Below are positions 9,347 through 17,170 of a stretch of DNA of 64,000 bases, one piece after another. The translations under genes and the position numbers were made by a program. The stretch covers positions 248,001-312,000 of the forward strand of contig CAVTHV010000037.1 of the NCBI GenBank assembly GCA_963734595.1. Reading direction: 5' to 3'. Positions within the stretch are counted from its first letter, which is position 1. The number at the start of each line of letters is the position of its first letter. This DNA comes from CAKKQX01 sp963734595 (GTDB lineage: Bacteria; Pseudomonadota; Gammaproteobacteria; Burkholderiales; SG8-41). Below the pieces are notes generated by a model. That model saw only the letters and a program-made list of their open reading frames with translations, was not told the origin of the DNA and searched no databases.

Positions 9347-10270
9347 AATTAAAAACCGTAAGTCGAGCCCTTGCGGCGTGAACGTCGCGCGCGCGCGGCG
9401 CGCCGAGTGGCACTGCATGTTGACCGCCACCGGATTCATCGTGATGTGCGTCGCCGCGGTTTCGATATGCACCGCGAACGCAGTGGAATCACCGCCCAGG
9501 CCCTGCGGACCGACGCCGAGCTGGTTCACCGCCTTGCTGAGTTCGACCTCGAGCTTCGCGCCTTCCGGATCCTCGCATTTCGAGCCGAGCGGGCGCGTCG
9601 CCGCGACCTTCGACAAATGCACGCACAGGTCGGCCGTGCCGCCGACGCCGACGCCGACGATGGTCGGCGGGCAGGTCTTGCCGCCGGCATCGAGCACGCA
9701 GTCGACGACGAAAGTCTTGATGGCATCGATGCCCTCGGCGGGAATGGCCATCCTGAGGAACGAATTGTTTTCCGAGCCGCTGCCCTTGGGAATCATCTCG
9801 ATCGCGAGCGTCTCGGCATCGGGCACGAAGTCGATGTTGATCACCGGCACCACCGCGGCCGCACGAGGTCTGCTGGTTGACGCGGGTTACCGGGATGCAC
9901 CACGGACGAGCGGAATGGATATTCGCGGGTCGCGCGCTCGCAGCCTTTGACGATCGCCTGTTTGAGCTGGTAGCCGTCGAACTCGACGTTGGCGCCGATG
10001 GTCACGTTGTAGATCGGGATGCCGGTATCCTGGCACAGGAGGTTGTCGGTAGCCTCGGCGACCTTGATGTTCTTGATCATGGTGCCGAGGATACGCCTTG
10101 CCGGTGGCGTCGGTTTCGGTTTGGTCGAGCCGCGCGAAACCCTGCTTGATGTCAGGCGGCAACATTTTCAGCGCGCGGATATAAAGCTCCTTGCACGCTT
10201 CCTCAACCTGCTTCAGATCGACTTTCACTTGCTGATCCCCATACTGTTGATGCACCGTCGCCCGCTGCAT
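9254..10270 (-). CDS. Class I fumarase / L-tartrate dehydratase alpha subunit, three frameshifts
   Basis: Iron-sulfur catalytic subunit partner of the beta subunit downstream. Recognisable in order: ALKMLPPDIKQGFARLDQTE, IKNIKVAEATDNLLCQDTGIPIYNVTIG, NQQTSCGRG, FVVDCVLDAGGKTCPPTIVGVGVGGTAD, LGSKCEDPEG and NPVAVNMQCHSARRARATF. Cys in CQDTG, GGKTCPP and NMQCHSARRA match [4Fe-4S] ligand positions. Single extra bases near 10093, 9886 and 9863 explain the frame changes. The C-terminus runs about 35 residues past the usual end, through a CGCCAAG repeat, to a stop at 9254. Start ATG 10270 is the best available; GTG 10255 is an alternative. Confidence 0.8.
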
Positions 10271-10301
10271 GACCGAAAGGACTGCCGCGGGCGGCGGGGG
10301 T

Positions 10302-11264
10302 TCACTCCACTTGCAGCTTGCGCTCGCGGATGATCTTGGCCCAGCGGGCGGATTCTTCCTTGATCGCTTTTGCAAATTCCGCCGGAGTGTTGGCAGCAGG
10401 CGCCATGCCCAGATCGTCGAGGCGCTTGCGCACATCCGCCGACTGCAGCACCTTGGCGGTGTCCTTATGAATTTTTTCGATGATGGCCTTGGGCGTTCCG
10501 GCCGGCGCCATGAAACCAAACCAGCCGAGATTCTCGAAGCCCGGCAGCGTTTCCGCTATCGCTGGCACGTCGGGCAACTGGCTTGCGCGCTGCTTGCTGG
10601 TGACGCCGAGCGCGCGCAGTTTGCCCTGCTTCACGAATGCGATCGCCGCCGCAAGATTGGGCGTCACGAACTGGATCTGGCCGCCGAGCAGATCGCTGAG
10701 CGCCGGCGCCTCGCCCTTGTAGGGAACATGCACGACATCGATGCCGGCGGTATAAATGAAATTCTCCGCCGCGAGATGAGTCTGCGTGCCGAAGCCGGCG
10801 GAGCCGTAGGTCAGGGATTTCGGCTTGGCTTTCGCCATGGCGATCAGCTCCTTGACGTTCTTCGCCGGGAAACTCGGATTGACCACCAGCGCCTGCGGTC
10901 CGCTTGCGACATTGGTCACCGCGATCAGGTCTTTCTCGGGATTGAACGGCATTTTCTTGAACAGATACGGATTGGCGGTCACGATCGAACCCGAGGTCAT
11001 GAACAGCGTATAGCCGTCGGGCGGAGCCTTGGCCGCCAGATCACCGCCGATGTTGCCGCTGGCGCCGGCGCGATCGTCCACCACGATGGTCTGGCCCCAC
11101 AAGTCGGTAAGTTTCTGCCCGACGATGCGCGCCACGATATCGGTCGCGCCGCCCGCCGGAAACGGCACGATGACCCGCACCGGCTTGGTCGGATAGCTCT
11201 GCGCCCAGCCCGCCCCCGCGGCGAGCAGCGCCGCCAGCACGGCAATCCACTTGATCGTCCTCAT
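10302..11264 (-). CDS. TctC/Bug family periplasmic solute-binding protein
   Basis: 320-residue Bug-family receptor. The signal peptide MRTIKWIAVLAALLAAGAGWAQ is followed by SYPTKPVRVIVPFPAGGATD. Conserved DDRAGASGNIGGD and PYKGEAPALSDLLGG regions form the ligand pocket. Start ATG 11264 has an excellent AGGAGGGGG Shine-Dalgarno sequence. It lies between the TSUP exporter (158 bp upstream) and the fumarase-type alpha subunit (31 bp downstream). It is the second TctC of the operon and presumably delivers the substrate or a related acid. Confidence 0.9.
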   Translation of the reverse strand: MRTIKWIAVLAALLAAGAGWAQSYPTKPVRVIVPFPAGGATDIVARIVGQKLTDLWGQTIVVDDRAGASGNIGGDLAAKAPPDGYTLFMTSGSIVTANPYLFKKMPFNPEKDLIAVTNVASGPQALVVNPSFPAKNVKELIAMAKAKPKSLTYGSAGFGTQTHLAAENFIYTAGIDVVHVPYKGEAPALSDLLGGQIQFVTPNLAAAIAFVKQGKLRALGVTSKQRASQLPDVPAIAETLPGFENLGWFGFMAPAGTPKAIIEKIHKDTAKVLQSADVRKRLDDLGMAPAANTPAEFAKAIKEESARWAKIIRERKLQVE

Positions 11265-11422
11265 GATTCCCCCTCCTGTTAAATATTTAAGTTTGAACTG
11301 CGTGGCAAATTCAGTTGCTAGTGTAAGGCAATCACCGCGTACCTGGGAACCGTGCGCCCGCCAAAATAAACCGAATCCGCACTGCCCTCCTCCGCCCAGC
11401 CGCATGCAATGGCAGATTCGCG

Positions 11423-12163
11423 CTAAAACTGCAGGGCCACGCCCGAAGCGAGGATGAGCCACGACAGCAGCCGGCGGAAAAGGTCTTCGCTCATCCGGTC
11501 GAAAACCCTGAGCCCCACCCACAATCCCGCCGCCAGCGCCGGCAGGCTCACCAGCAGGTACAGCCCGACGCGCGACAATTCGGTGTTGACGTTGATTCCG
11601 GCGAGCAACATGACCAGCATGCCGGTGAACAGGATATAGGGCTGGTAGACATAGCGCGCGCGCCGCTTGTCCCAGCCGCGCAGCGTGCACCATATCGTCG
11701 GCAACACGCCGTTCAGCATGGCGAGCCCGCCCAGCACACCGCCTATCAACCCGACCGTCGCATCGAGCGAGCGCGCTGCCGACGGCGGAAAACGCAGCGT
11801 CGGCAGTCGCGGGCGCAGCAGCGTATAGGAGCTGTAGGCGATCATCAGCGCGCCGATCAGATGACGGAACACCGCCAGGTTGATGTGGTGCAGCGCCAGC
11901 ACGCCGACGGGAACGCCCAGTACCCCGCCCGCCACAAACGGCCACAGCAGCCGGTATTCGATGTCACGCCGGTAACGCCAGACGCTGATCCCGTGCAGCA
12001 GCGTGCCGCAGGTCGCGGCCATCAGCACGATGGTCGCCGGCGGCAGCACATAGATCCAGATGCCGGTCGCGACCATGGCAAACGCGAAGCCCGCGCTGCC
12101 GATCGCCAGCGCCGCCAGAAAGGCGCCCGTGGCGATCACCGCAAGGTCGGCCGTGACAGACAC
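11423..12163 (-). CDS. TSUP (TauE/SafE) family membrane transporter
   Basis: 246-residue polytopic membrane protein with about seven to eight hydrophobic segments in two similar halves, typical of the TauE/SafE/TSUP family. The N-terminal half begins MSVTADLAVIATGAFLAALAIGSAGFAFAM. Members export sulfite, sulfoacetate or other organic anions. It overlaps no neighbour and follows the membrane-anchor genes by 6 bp, so it is probably cotranscribed. In sulfonate-degrading operons a TauE-like gene often sits beside SuyAB and exports the sulfite formed; that context agrees but does not prove the role. Confidence 0.85.
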   Translation of the reverse strand: MSVTADLAVIATGAFLAALAIGSAGFAFAMVATGIWIYVLPPATIVLMAATCGTLLHGISVWRYRRDIEYRLLWPFVAGGVLGVPVGVLALHHINLAVFRHLIGALMIAYSSYTLLRPRLPTLRFPPSAARSLDATVGLIGGVLGGLAMLNGVLPTIWCTLRGWDKRRARYVYQPYILFTGMLVMLLAGINVNTELSRVGLYLLVSLPALAAGLWVGLRVFDRMSEDLFRRLLSWLILASGVALQF

Positions 12164-12169
12164 AGCCGC

Positions 12170-12517
12170 TCAGACCAGGTTGAGCAGGAACGCGAGCCCG
12201 GCAGCCAGGCTCACGCCGGTAGCCGCCGCAAGCAGGCCCTTCTGCCAGTTGCGCCAGGCCAGAAACTCCAGCATCAGCAGGCGCACGCCGCCGGCCATGT
12301 GCGCCGCGAGCAGCAGCACCAGCCCCGTTTCGGCGAATTTCACCAGCGGCTGGTCGGTCCAGCGCAGAAAGCGGTCGAGCCCGGCCTCGCCGCCGAGCGC
12401 CTGGCCCAGCGCCCAGAAGTGCAGCGGCAGAAACAGCGACAGCAACAGCCCCGAGACGCGATGCACGATGAAGGCCCAGTAGGCCGGATGGTTGCGTGCC
12501 CGGAAATCGTTTTTCAT
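12170..12517 (-). CDS. Succinate dehydrogenase/fumarate reductase cytochrome b-type membrane anchor (second)
   Basis: 115 residues with three membrane helices. The SdhC-type signature HRVSGLLLSLFLPLHFW lies in helix one, and LLLAAHMAGGVRLLMLEF in helix two gives a probable haem-ligand His. It follows the other anchor gene by 3 bp. The pair resembles the two-anchor architecture of quinone-linked succinate dehydrogenases, anchoring SdhA and SdhB to the inner membrane and passing electrons to or from quinone. Which of the two is SdhC or SdhD is not settled. Confidence 0.75.
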   Translation of the reverse strand: MKNDFRARNHPAYWAFIVHRVSGLLLSLFLPLHFWALGQALGGEAGLDRFLRWTDQPLVKFAETGLVLLLAAHMAGGVRLLMLEFLAWRNWQKGLLAAATGVSLAAGLAFLLNLV

Positions 12518-12520
12518 GGC

Positions 12521-12862
12521 CTAGCCCCCGAACACCGCGTAGACCGCGCGCCAGCCCCACAGCGCAAGCAGCACGCCAAAAACCAGGATTGCGGCATCGA
12601 GCGCGCGCCCGCGCCACTCGAATGTTTCGGAGAGGAAGGTGCGCAAACCGATCGGCGCATGCACCGCCACCGCGGCGACGAACAGCGCGTAAAAACCAGC
12701 CAGGGCGGCGTTGCCTCGCGTGCGCCCCAGAATCTCGGCTCCCGAAAGGCCATTGCGCACCGCGTAAATCATGGTGACGAGATGGGCGATCACGCACAGC
12801 GCGAGCACCATGGCGCTGATCCGCTGGGCACCCCACAGCAGCACTTGCGTGCGGGTCTTCAT
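12521..12862 (-). CDS. Succinate dehydrogenase/fumarate reductase cytochrome b-type membrane anchor (first)
   Basis: 113 residues with three hydrophobic helices. QRISAMVLALCVIAHLVTM and VAVHAPIGLRTFLSE contain the expected Arg/Ser quinone-site region and candidate haem His residues. It is placed between sdhB (97 bp upstream, gap filled by a heptad repeat) and the second anchor (3 bp downstream). Both anchors resemble the SdhC side of the family, which suggests an old duplication. Co-occurrence with SdhB supports the role more than sequence alone. Confidence 0.75.
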   Translation of the reverse strand: MKTRTQVLLWGAQRISAMVLALCVIAHLVTMIYAVRNGLSGAEILGRTRGNAALAGFYALFVAAVAVHAPIGLRTFLSETFEWRGRALDAAILVFGVLLALWGWRAVYAVFGG

Positions 12863-12883
12863 GCAACACGCTCCGCAAGCGAG

Positions 12884-12957
12884 GATGAGGAATGACTCAG
12901 CGAATGTTTTGAACGCTCATTATCCCTCCGCACTCCGCCCTCATCCCTCATCCCTGC
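12884..12957. repeat. Heptad-repeat palindrome (CATCCCT units)
   Basis: The right part carries CCGCACT, CCGCCCT, CATCCCT, CATCCCT in 7-nt steps (about 12929-12956). The left part (GAGGATGAGGAATGA, 12883 on) is roughly inverted. It fills the gap between sdhB and the first anchor gene. Confidence 0.6.
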
Positions 12958-12959
12958 AG

Positions 12960-13673
12960 TCATAGCTCGCCTTTCAGCGCCGCCGCCAGCACCGCGCGTT
13001 TAAGGCCAGAGATTCCCGCCGTCGGCGATAGTTGCTTGGGGCAGCGTTCGGTGCAGTTCATATGAGTGTGACAGGCATGGCAGCCGGCATCTCCCGCGAT
13101 CGCCGCAAGCCGTGCTTTCTGGTCGATATCGCGCACGTCGTTATACAGCGTCCATGCGCGGTTGAGCGCGGCCGGGCCGAGATAATCCGGGGTCCACGAA
13201 ACCACGTCGCATGAGCTGTAGCACACCCCGCAGCCTATGCATTCGATCGCCTCGTCGACCAGCTTGCGCTGCCGGGATTCGGGGGACACGCGCGCAAAAT
13301 CATCCTTGCGTGTCTGTGTTCCCTGGAACCGGCCTTTTGCCGCCGCCCATTTATCGAAGAACACGCTCATGTCGGTGACCAGATCCTTGACCACCGGCAG
13401 GTTATTGAGCGGCGCGATTTCGAGGCGGTCGCCGTCCGTGACCTTTTCGATATGGGTGCGGCAGGTCCAGCGCGCTTTGCCGTTGACGGTCATCGCGCAC
13501 GATCCGCACATGCCGACGCGGCAGGCAAAGCGGTAGGAAAGCGTCGGATCGAGGCTGCGCTGGATGTAGGTGACGACGTCGAGCACGGTCTGGCTCTCGA
13601 GCCGCGGCACCTCGAATTCCTGGTAGTGGCCCGACTCGCCGCCGCGCCAAACCCTGACCTGTAGCATGCTCAT
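12960..13673 (-). CDS. sdhB: Succinate dehydrogenase/fumarate reductase iron-sulfur subunit
   Basis: 237 residues. The [2Fe-2S] domain has CRVGMCGSC and a later Cys (WTCRTH). The C-terminal ferredoxin-like domain has CIGCGVCYSSC and CHTHMNCTERCPK, giving the usual [4Fe-4S] and [3Fe-4S] ligands. The classical SCP is SCD here, and an extra Cys lies in GCHAC. Start ATG 13673 has GGGGG a few bases upstream; the codon 18 nt further upstream is less likely. Electrons pass through this protein between the flavoprotein (encoded 4.6 kb downstream) and the membrane anchors next door. Confidence 0.9.
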   Translation of the reverse strand: MSMLQVRVWRGGESGHYQEFEVPRLESQTVLDVVTYIQRSLDPTLSYRFACRVGMCGSCAMTVNGKARWTCRTHIEKVTDGDRLEIAPLNNLPVVKDLVTDMSVFFDKWAAAKGRFQGTQTRKDDFARVSPESRQRKLVDEAIECIGCGVCYSSCDVVSWTPDYLGPAALNRAWTLYNDVRDIDQKARLAAIAGDAGCHACHTHMNCTERCPKQLSPTAGISGLKRAVLAAALKGEL

Positions 13674-13693
13674 GCCACCCCCGAAAACCAATC

Positions 13694-13782
13694 AGCCAGG
13701 ACAGAGTTCACAGAGAAAGCAGGCAAGACCATGCCGGACAGAGTGTGCCAGACCTCTGTGCTCTCTGTGGCTATTCCTGCTG
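13694..13782. repeat. Intergenic palindrome with CACAGAG-type arms
   Basis: The left arm (AGCCAGGACAGAGTTCACAG, about 13694-13715) is partly complementary to the right arm (CTCTGTGCTCTCTGTGGCT, about 13754-13772). It occupies nearly the whole gap between the SuyB-like gene and sdhB. Confidence 0.6.
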
Positions 13783-14952
13783 TTATGCCGACTCGTAGAG
13801 ACGGGTCAGCACGAACTCGCGATGGCCGAGCGCCTCGGCGGCGGTGAGCCGGCCGTTGCAGGTGCGCAGCATGACTTCGATCAGCTCGTCTCCGGTCTGG
13901 TCGAGGTTTTTCTGACGCTGCAGCAGGCCCGTGCAATCGTAGTCGACGTGCTCGCTCATGGTACGCACCGTGCGCGGATTGGCGCTGAGTTTGATCACCG
14001 GCACGATCGGATTGCCGATCACGTTGCCCTGGCCGGTCGGGAAAAGATGCACCACGTAGCCTGCCGCGGCCAACAGGGTCACCATCTCGGCAGCGGCTGA
14101 AGAGGAATCCATGAACCATAGTCCCGGCTTGGTCGGCGTTTCGGCCTTGTCGAGGACCCCGATCACCTTGCACTTCTTGCCGATTTTCTGGATGTTACCG
14201 AGCGCTTTTTCCTCGATCGTGGTGAGGCCACCCTCGATATTGCCCTTGGTCGGCTGCGAATCGGAAAGGTCGCTGGTCTTGTGGCGCTCGATGATTTCCT
14301 GGTAGCGGTCGAACATCTTCATGAACTGCGCGCGCACTTCCGGCGTGGCACAGCGGTCGGCGACGATGTTCTCGCCGCCGGTGATCTCGGTGGTTTCGCC
14401 GAAGCACATGGTCACGCCCAGCGGTTCCAGCTTGTCGAAAGCGCTGCCGACCGTGGGGTTGGAACCGCAGCCGGAAGTCGTGTCCGACTCGCCGCATTTG
14501 GTCGATACCCACAGGTCGCTGATCGGGCATTCCACACGCTGTAACTCAGACGCCCATTGCACGTACTCCTTGGCTACCTTGGAGGCACGCATGATGGTGT
14601 CGTGGTCGCCGTGCTGTTCGATGCCGAAGCCGGTGACCGGCTTGCCGGTCTTGGCGATGCCGTCGACGACGAGCTTGGCCCATCCCTGTTCGATGCAGAT
14701 CACCACGACGGCGGCGACGTTGGGGTTCGATCCCGCGCCGATCAGGGTGCGGAAATGCAGATCGAGATCGGCGCCGAACTGCAGCCGGCCGTAGGGATGC
14801 GGGATCGCGATCGCGCCCTTGATGTTGTTGGCCACGGCTTCAGCAGCGGCGTTGGACAGGTCGTCGACGGGCAGGATGAGGACGTGGTTGCGGACGCCGA
14901 CGCGGCCATTCTCGCGGCGGTAGCCCAGGAAAGTGGTTTTGCTGGAAATCAT
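13783..14952 (-). CDS. suyB: UxaA-family lyase large subunit, SuyB-like ((2R)-sulfolactate sulfo-lyase or hydroxyacid dehydratase)
   Basis: 389 residues of the D-galactarate dehydratase/altronate hydrolase C-terminal fold without a SAF domain. That is the size and layout of SuyB, which with SuyA splits (R)-3-sulfolactate to pyruvate and sulfite. Seen: GYRRENGRVGVRNHVLILPVDD, STKCGESDTTSGCGSNPTVG, and CTGLL and a C-terminal TCNGRLTAAEALGH. The Cys residues probably hold an iron cluster. The small SAF subunit is just upstream. Sister enzymes dehydrate sugar acids, so suyB is a hypothesis supported by the split-subunit form and the TSUP and LDH2-family neighbours, not proof. Confidence 0.6.
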   Translation of the reverse strand: MISSKTTFLGYRRENGRVGVRNHVLILPVDDLSNAAAEAVANNIKGAIAIPHPYGRLQFGADLDLHFRTLIGAGSNPNVAAVVVICIEQGWAKLVVDGIAKTGKPVTGFGIEQHGDHDTIMRASKVAKEYVQWASELQRVECPISDLWVSTKCGESDTTSGCGSNPTVGSAFDKLEPLGVTMCFGETTEITGGENIVADRCATPEVRAQFMKMFDRYQEIIERHKTSDLSDSQPTKGNIEGGLTTIEEKALGNIQKIGKKCKVIGVLDKAETPTKPGLWFMDSSSAAAEMVTLLAAAGYVVHLFPTGQGNVIGNPIVPVIKLSANPRTVRTMSEHVDYDCTGLLQRQKNLDQTGDELIEVMLRTCNGRLTAAEALGHREFVLTRLYESA

Positions 14953-14968
14953 GTTAAAGCCTCGTGTA

Positions 14969-14996
14969 GGGTGAAGGGTAAAGAGTGACGGGCAAA
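14969..14996. repeat. Four tandem heptads (GGGTGAA type)
   Basis: GGGTGAA, GGGTAAA, GAGTGAC, GGGCAAA follow each other exactly, in the 74-bp gap between the SuyA-like and SuyB-like genes. Confidence 0.65.
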
Positions 14997-15026
14997 AGCG
15001 CCATCTGCGCGCCTGTCGTGCCTCAC

Positions 15027-15308
15027 TTACCAGCGTTTCGTTTTGATGTTATGCACGTGCGCATGCTCGCCGACCTTGATCTCGGCGACCGCGCGTCCGA
15101 TGTCAAAACCGTACTTGATCATCGTGTCGTCCTTCTTGATCGGCTTGGTCGCCACCTTGTGGCCGATCGGAATGTCGTTGAGCGCCTTGACCTTGATGGT
15201 CGAGTCGTCTTCCATCACCCAGCCGATCAGTTCCTGACCGGCTTTGATGCCTTCGATCACGGCAACGCCTACCGAGTCTTTCTTGTCGTGCACCAGAATG
15301 TGAATCAT
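15027..15308 (-). CDS. suyA: UxaA-family lyase small subunit (SAF domain), SuyA-like
   Basis: 93-residue SAF-domain protein: VHDKKDSVGVAVIEGIKAGQ, VMEDDSTIKV, and the C-terminal HAHVHNIKTKRW that marks the small subunit of UxaA and SuyAB enzymes. Start ATG 15308 is preceded by AAGGAG at good spacing. It is the first gene of the minus-strand operon, 76 bp from a well-formed promoter. It pairs with the large subunit 74 bp downstream. The same caution on substrate applies: sulfolactate sulfo-lyase is favoured, altronate- or galactarate-type dehydratase is possible. Confidence 0.6.
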   Translation of the reverse strand: MIHILVHDKKDSVGVAVIEGIKAGQELIGWVMEDDSTIKVKALNDIPIGHKVATKPIKKDDTMIKYGFDIGRAVAEIKVGEHAHVHNIKTKRW

Positions 15309-15384
15309 GTCGTCTCCTTGCTGCGGTTCGTGCGAAATGAGAGGGGGATATTGCCGACTGCCTGCTATTTATTTTATGGCTGCC

Positions 15385-15413
15385 ATCCTACCCATACCAC
15401 CGCGCAAAGTCAA
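15385..15413 (-). promoter_or_regulatory. Sigma-70 promoter of the catabolic operon
   Basis: On the minus strand TTGACT (15413-15408) and TAGGAT (15390-15385) are separated by exactly 17 bp, about 76 bp upstream of the SuyA-like start codon. Confidence 0.7.
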
Positions 15414-15430
15414 CTATATGACCTATATGA
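15414..15430. promoter_or_regulatory. Candidate GntR operator: direct repeat CTATATGA
   Basis: CTATATGA occurs at 15414-15421 and again at 15423-15430, a 9-bp period. It abuts the -35 box of the operon promoter and lies upstream of the divergent GntR gene. The position fits an operator, but it is a direct repeat, whereas GntR/HutC proteins usually bind inverted repeats. Confidence 0.4.
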
Positions 15431-15466
15431 ATTTGGCGGGGGCTGATGTTAAAATGACCGCACCGG

Positions 15467-16240
15467 ATGGAGCCCACACCACCAATGGCCAACACGCTTG
15501 CCGCGGGCAATCTCACTTTCAACCCGCTCTACAAGGAAGTCAAGATCCGCATCACCCGCAGCCTCGCCGCCGGCGAATGGAAGCCGGGGGAGGCGATCCC
15601 GAGCGAATCGCGCCTGGCCGAGCAGTTCAACGTGTCGATCGGCACCATCCGCAAGGCGATCGACGAGCTGGTGGCGGAGAATATCCTGCTGAGGCAGCAG
15701 GGGCGGGGGACGTTTGTTGCGACCCACACCGAAGACCGGACGTTATTCTATTTTTTCCATATCGTCGGCAAAGACGGCAGCCGGGAGCGGCCAACCACCG
15801 AGATGCTGTCGTTCCGCAAAGGCAAGGCTGGCGCCGAAGATGCAGCGTCGCTCAAGCTCGCGCACGGCGCAAAAATATTCCATATTCAGAACCTGCTGAA
15901 ACTCACCGGCAAGCCGGTGGTTTTCGACGAAATCTCGGTGCCCGCCGCCTTGTTTCCCGATCTCGACGAGGATATTTTCCGCAAGCGCGACGGCACCATC
16001 TACGGACTCTATCAGGGACGTTACGGCATCAATGTCATCCGCATCAGCGAGCGGCTGTCCGCCGCCAACCCGCCGGCGCCGGTTGCCGCGGTGCTGGGCA
16101 TGCGCGTGACGGCACCGGCGCTCGCGATCCGGCGCGTCGCCTATACCTACAACGACACGCCGGTCGAATACCGGGTGAGCTGGGTCAATACCGGCAACCA
16201 CGAATACCTGAGCGATCTCTGGAAGAACGAAGTGCGGTAG
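15467..16240 (+). CDS. GntR/HutC family transcriptional regulator (UTRA domain)
   Basis: 257 residues. The N-terminal winged helix (LYKEVKIRITRSLAAGEWKPGE, SESRLAEQFNVSIGTIRKAIDEL, QQGRGTFVATH) is followed by a UTRA ligand-binding domain (about residues 85-250), the HutC subfamily layout. It is divergently transcribed from the SuyA-like gene, so it most likely controls the catabolic operon in response to its substrate or a product. ATG 15485 is an alternative start six codons in; neither has a clear ribosome-binding site. Confidence 0.85.
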   Translation: MEPTPPMANTLAAGNLTFNPLYKEVKIRITRSLAAGEWKPGEAIPSESRLAEQFNVSIGTIRKAIDELVAENILLRQQGRGTFVATHTEDRTLFYFFHIVGKDGSRERPTTEMLSFRKGKAGAEDAASLKLAHGAKIFHIQNLLKLTGKPVVFDEISVPAALFPDLDEDIFRKRDGTIYGLYQGRYGINVIRISERLSAANPPAPVAAVLGMRVTAPALAIRRVAYTYNDTPVEYRVSWVNTGNHEYLSDLWKNEVR

Positions 16241-16273
16241 CGCGCGCTGACCGCCCTCAATTTCGCGTCTCCG

Positions 16274-17170
16274 ATGTCCATCGTCGCCATACTTCTGCCC
16301 GATTTCATGCTGGTCGTCCTGGGCTGGCTGCTTTTTCGTATCGGCAGGTTCGGCAAGGAGTTCTGGCCGGGGCTGGAGAAGCTCGTCTATTTCGTGCTTT
16401 TCCCGACGCTGCTGTTCAAGGTCACGGCACAGGCAAAGATCGATCTGGCGGCTGCCCCCGGTTTTATCGCCACCGCAGTCGCGGCCGCGCTTGCCGCCAT
16501 CGCGCTCGGCATGGCGGCGCGCCCGCTGTTGCGGCTTCCCGCGCCGGCGTTCGCTTCGGCGTTCCAGTGCGCATTCCGCTTCAACTCCTACATCGGTATC
16601 GCCATTGCCGACCGCGTTTACGGCGAATCCGGCATCGCCGCCTTCGCCCTGATGCAGGCCGTGATGGCCCCGCTGGTCAATGCCGTCGCCGTCTGGGCGC
16701 TGGCGCGGCACGGCAACTTCGGCCTGGTTCGCGAACTGACGCGCAATCCGCTGATCGTTGCCACCGTCGCCGGCCTCATCTGGAACGCGGCCGGCATTCC
16801 GCTGCCAAGTGTCGCCGGGCACACGCTGGGACTGATCGCCCAATCGGCACTGCCTCTCGGGCTGATTGCCGTCGGCGCCGGCCTGCGCCTCTCCGGGGTT
16901 TCAAGCGCGGGCCGCACCATCGCCTTTTTCAGCACCGTAAAACTCGCGCTGCAGCCGGCGGCCGCGCTGCTGCTCGCGCACTTGTTCGGATTGAGCGGGG
17001 TGTTCTTCGGTGTGGCGGTCACGTTCGCCGCGCTGCCCGCCTCGCCCTCGTCTTACATCCTTGCAACGCGCATGGGGGGCGACGGGGAACTCGTCGCGAG
17101 GATTCTCGCCGTGCAGATCATCGCCGCGGCCGTTACGCTGCCATTCTGGCTCTACGTGATCGGGTTATAG
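16274..17170 (+). CDS. AEC (auxin efflux carrier) family transporter
   Basis: 298-residue membrane protein with about ten hydrophobic segments, starting MSIVAILLPDFMLVVLGWLLF. The AEC family includes malate and other organic-acid permeases. The break in the middle and the final conserved segment (ALPASPSSYILATRMGGD) are typical. It follows the GntR gene by 33 bp on the same strand and may be cotranscribed. It could import or export an organic acid handled by the divergent operon. Its 3' end overlaps the convergent TPR gene by 6 bp. Confidence 0.85.
   Translation: MSIVAILLPDFMLVVLGWLLFRIGRFGKEFWPGLEKLVYFVLFPTLLFKVTAQAKIDLAAAPGFIATAVAAALAAIALGMAARPLLRLPAPAFASAFQCAFRFNSYIGIAIADRVYGESGIAAFALMQAVMAPLVNAVAVWALARHGNFGLVRELTRNPLIVATVAGLIWNAAGIPLPSVAGHTLGLIAQSALPLGLIAVGAGLRLSGVSSAGRTIAFFSTVKLALQPAAALLLAHLFGLSGVFFGVAVTFAALPASPSSYILATRMGGDGELVARILAVQIIAAAVTLPFWLYVIGL

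Noticed and set aside
10302..11945. A 547-codon frame joining TctC with sequence upstream
   Set aside because: The upstream part is the shadow of the TSUP gene; the TctC signal peptide and a strong ribosome-binding site fix the start at 11264.
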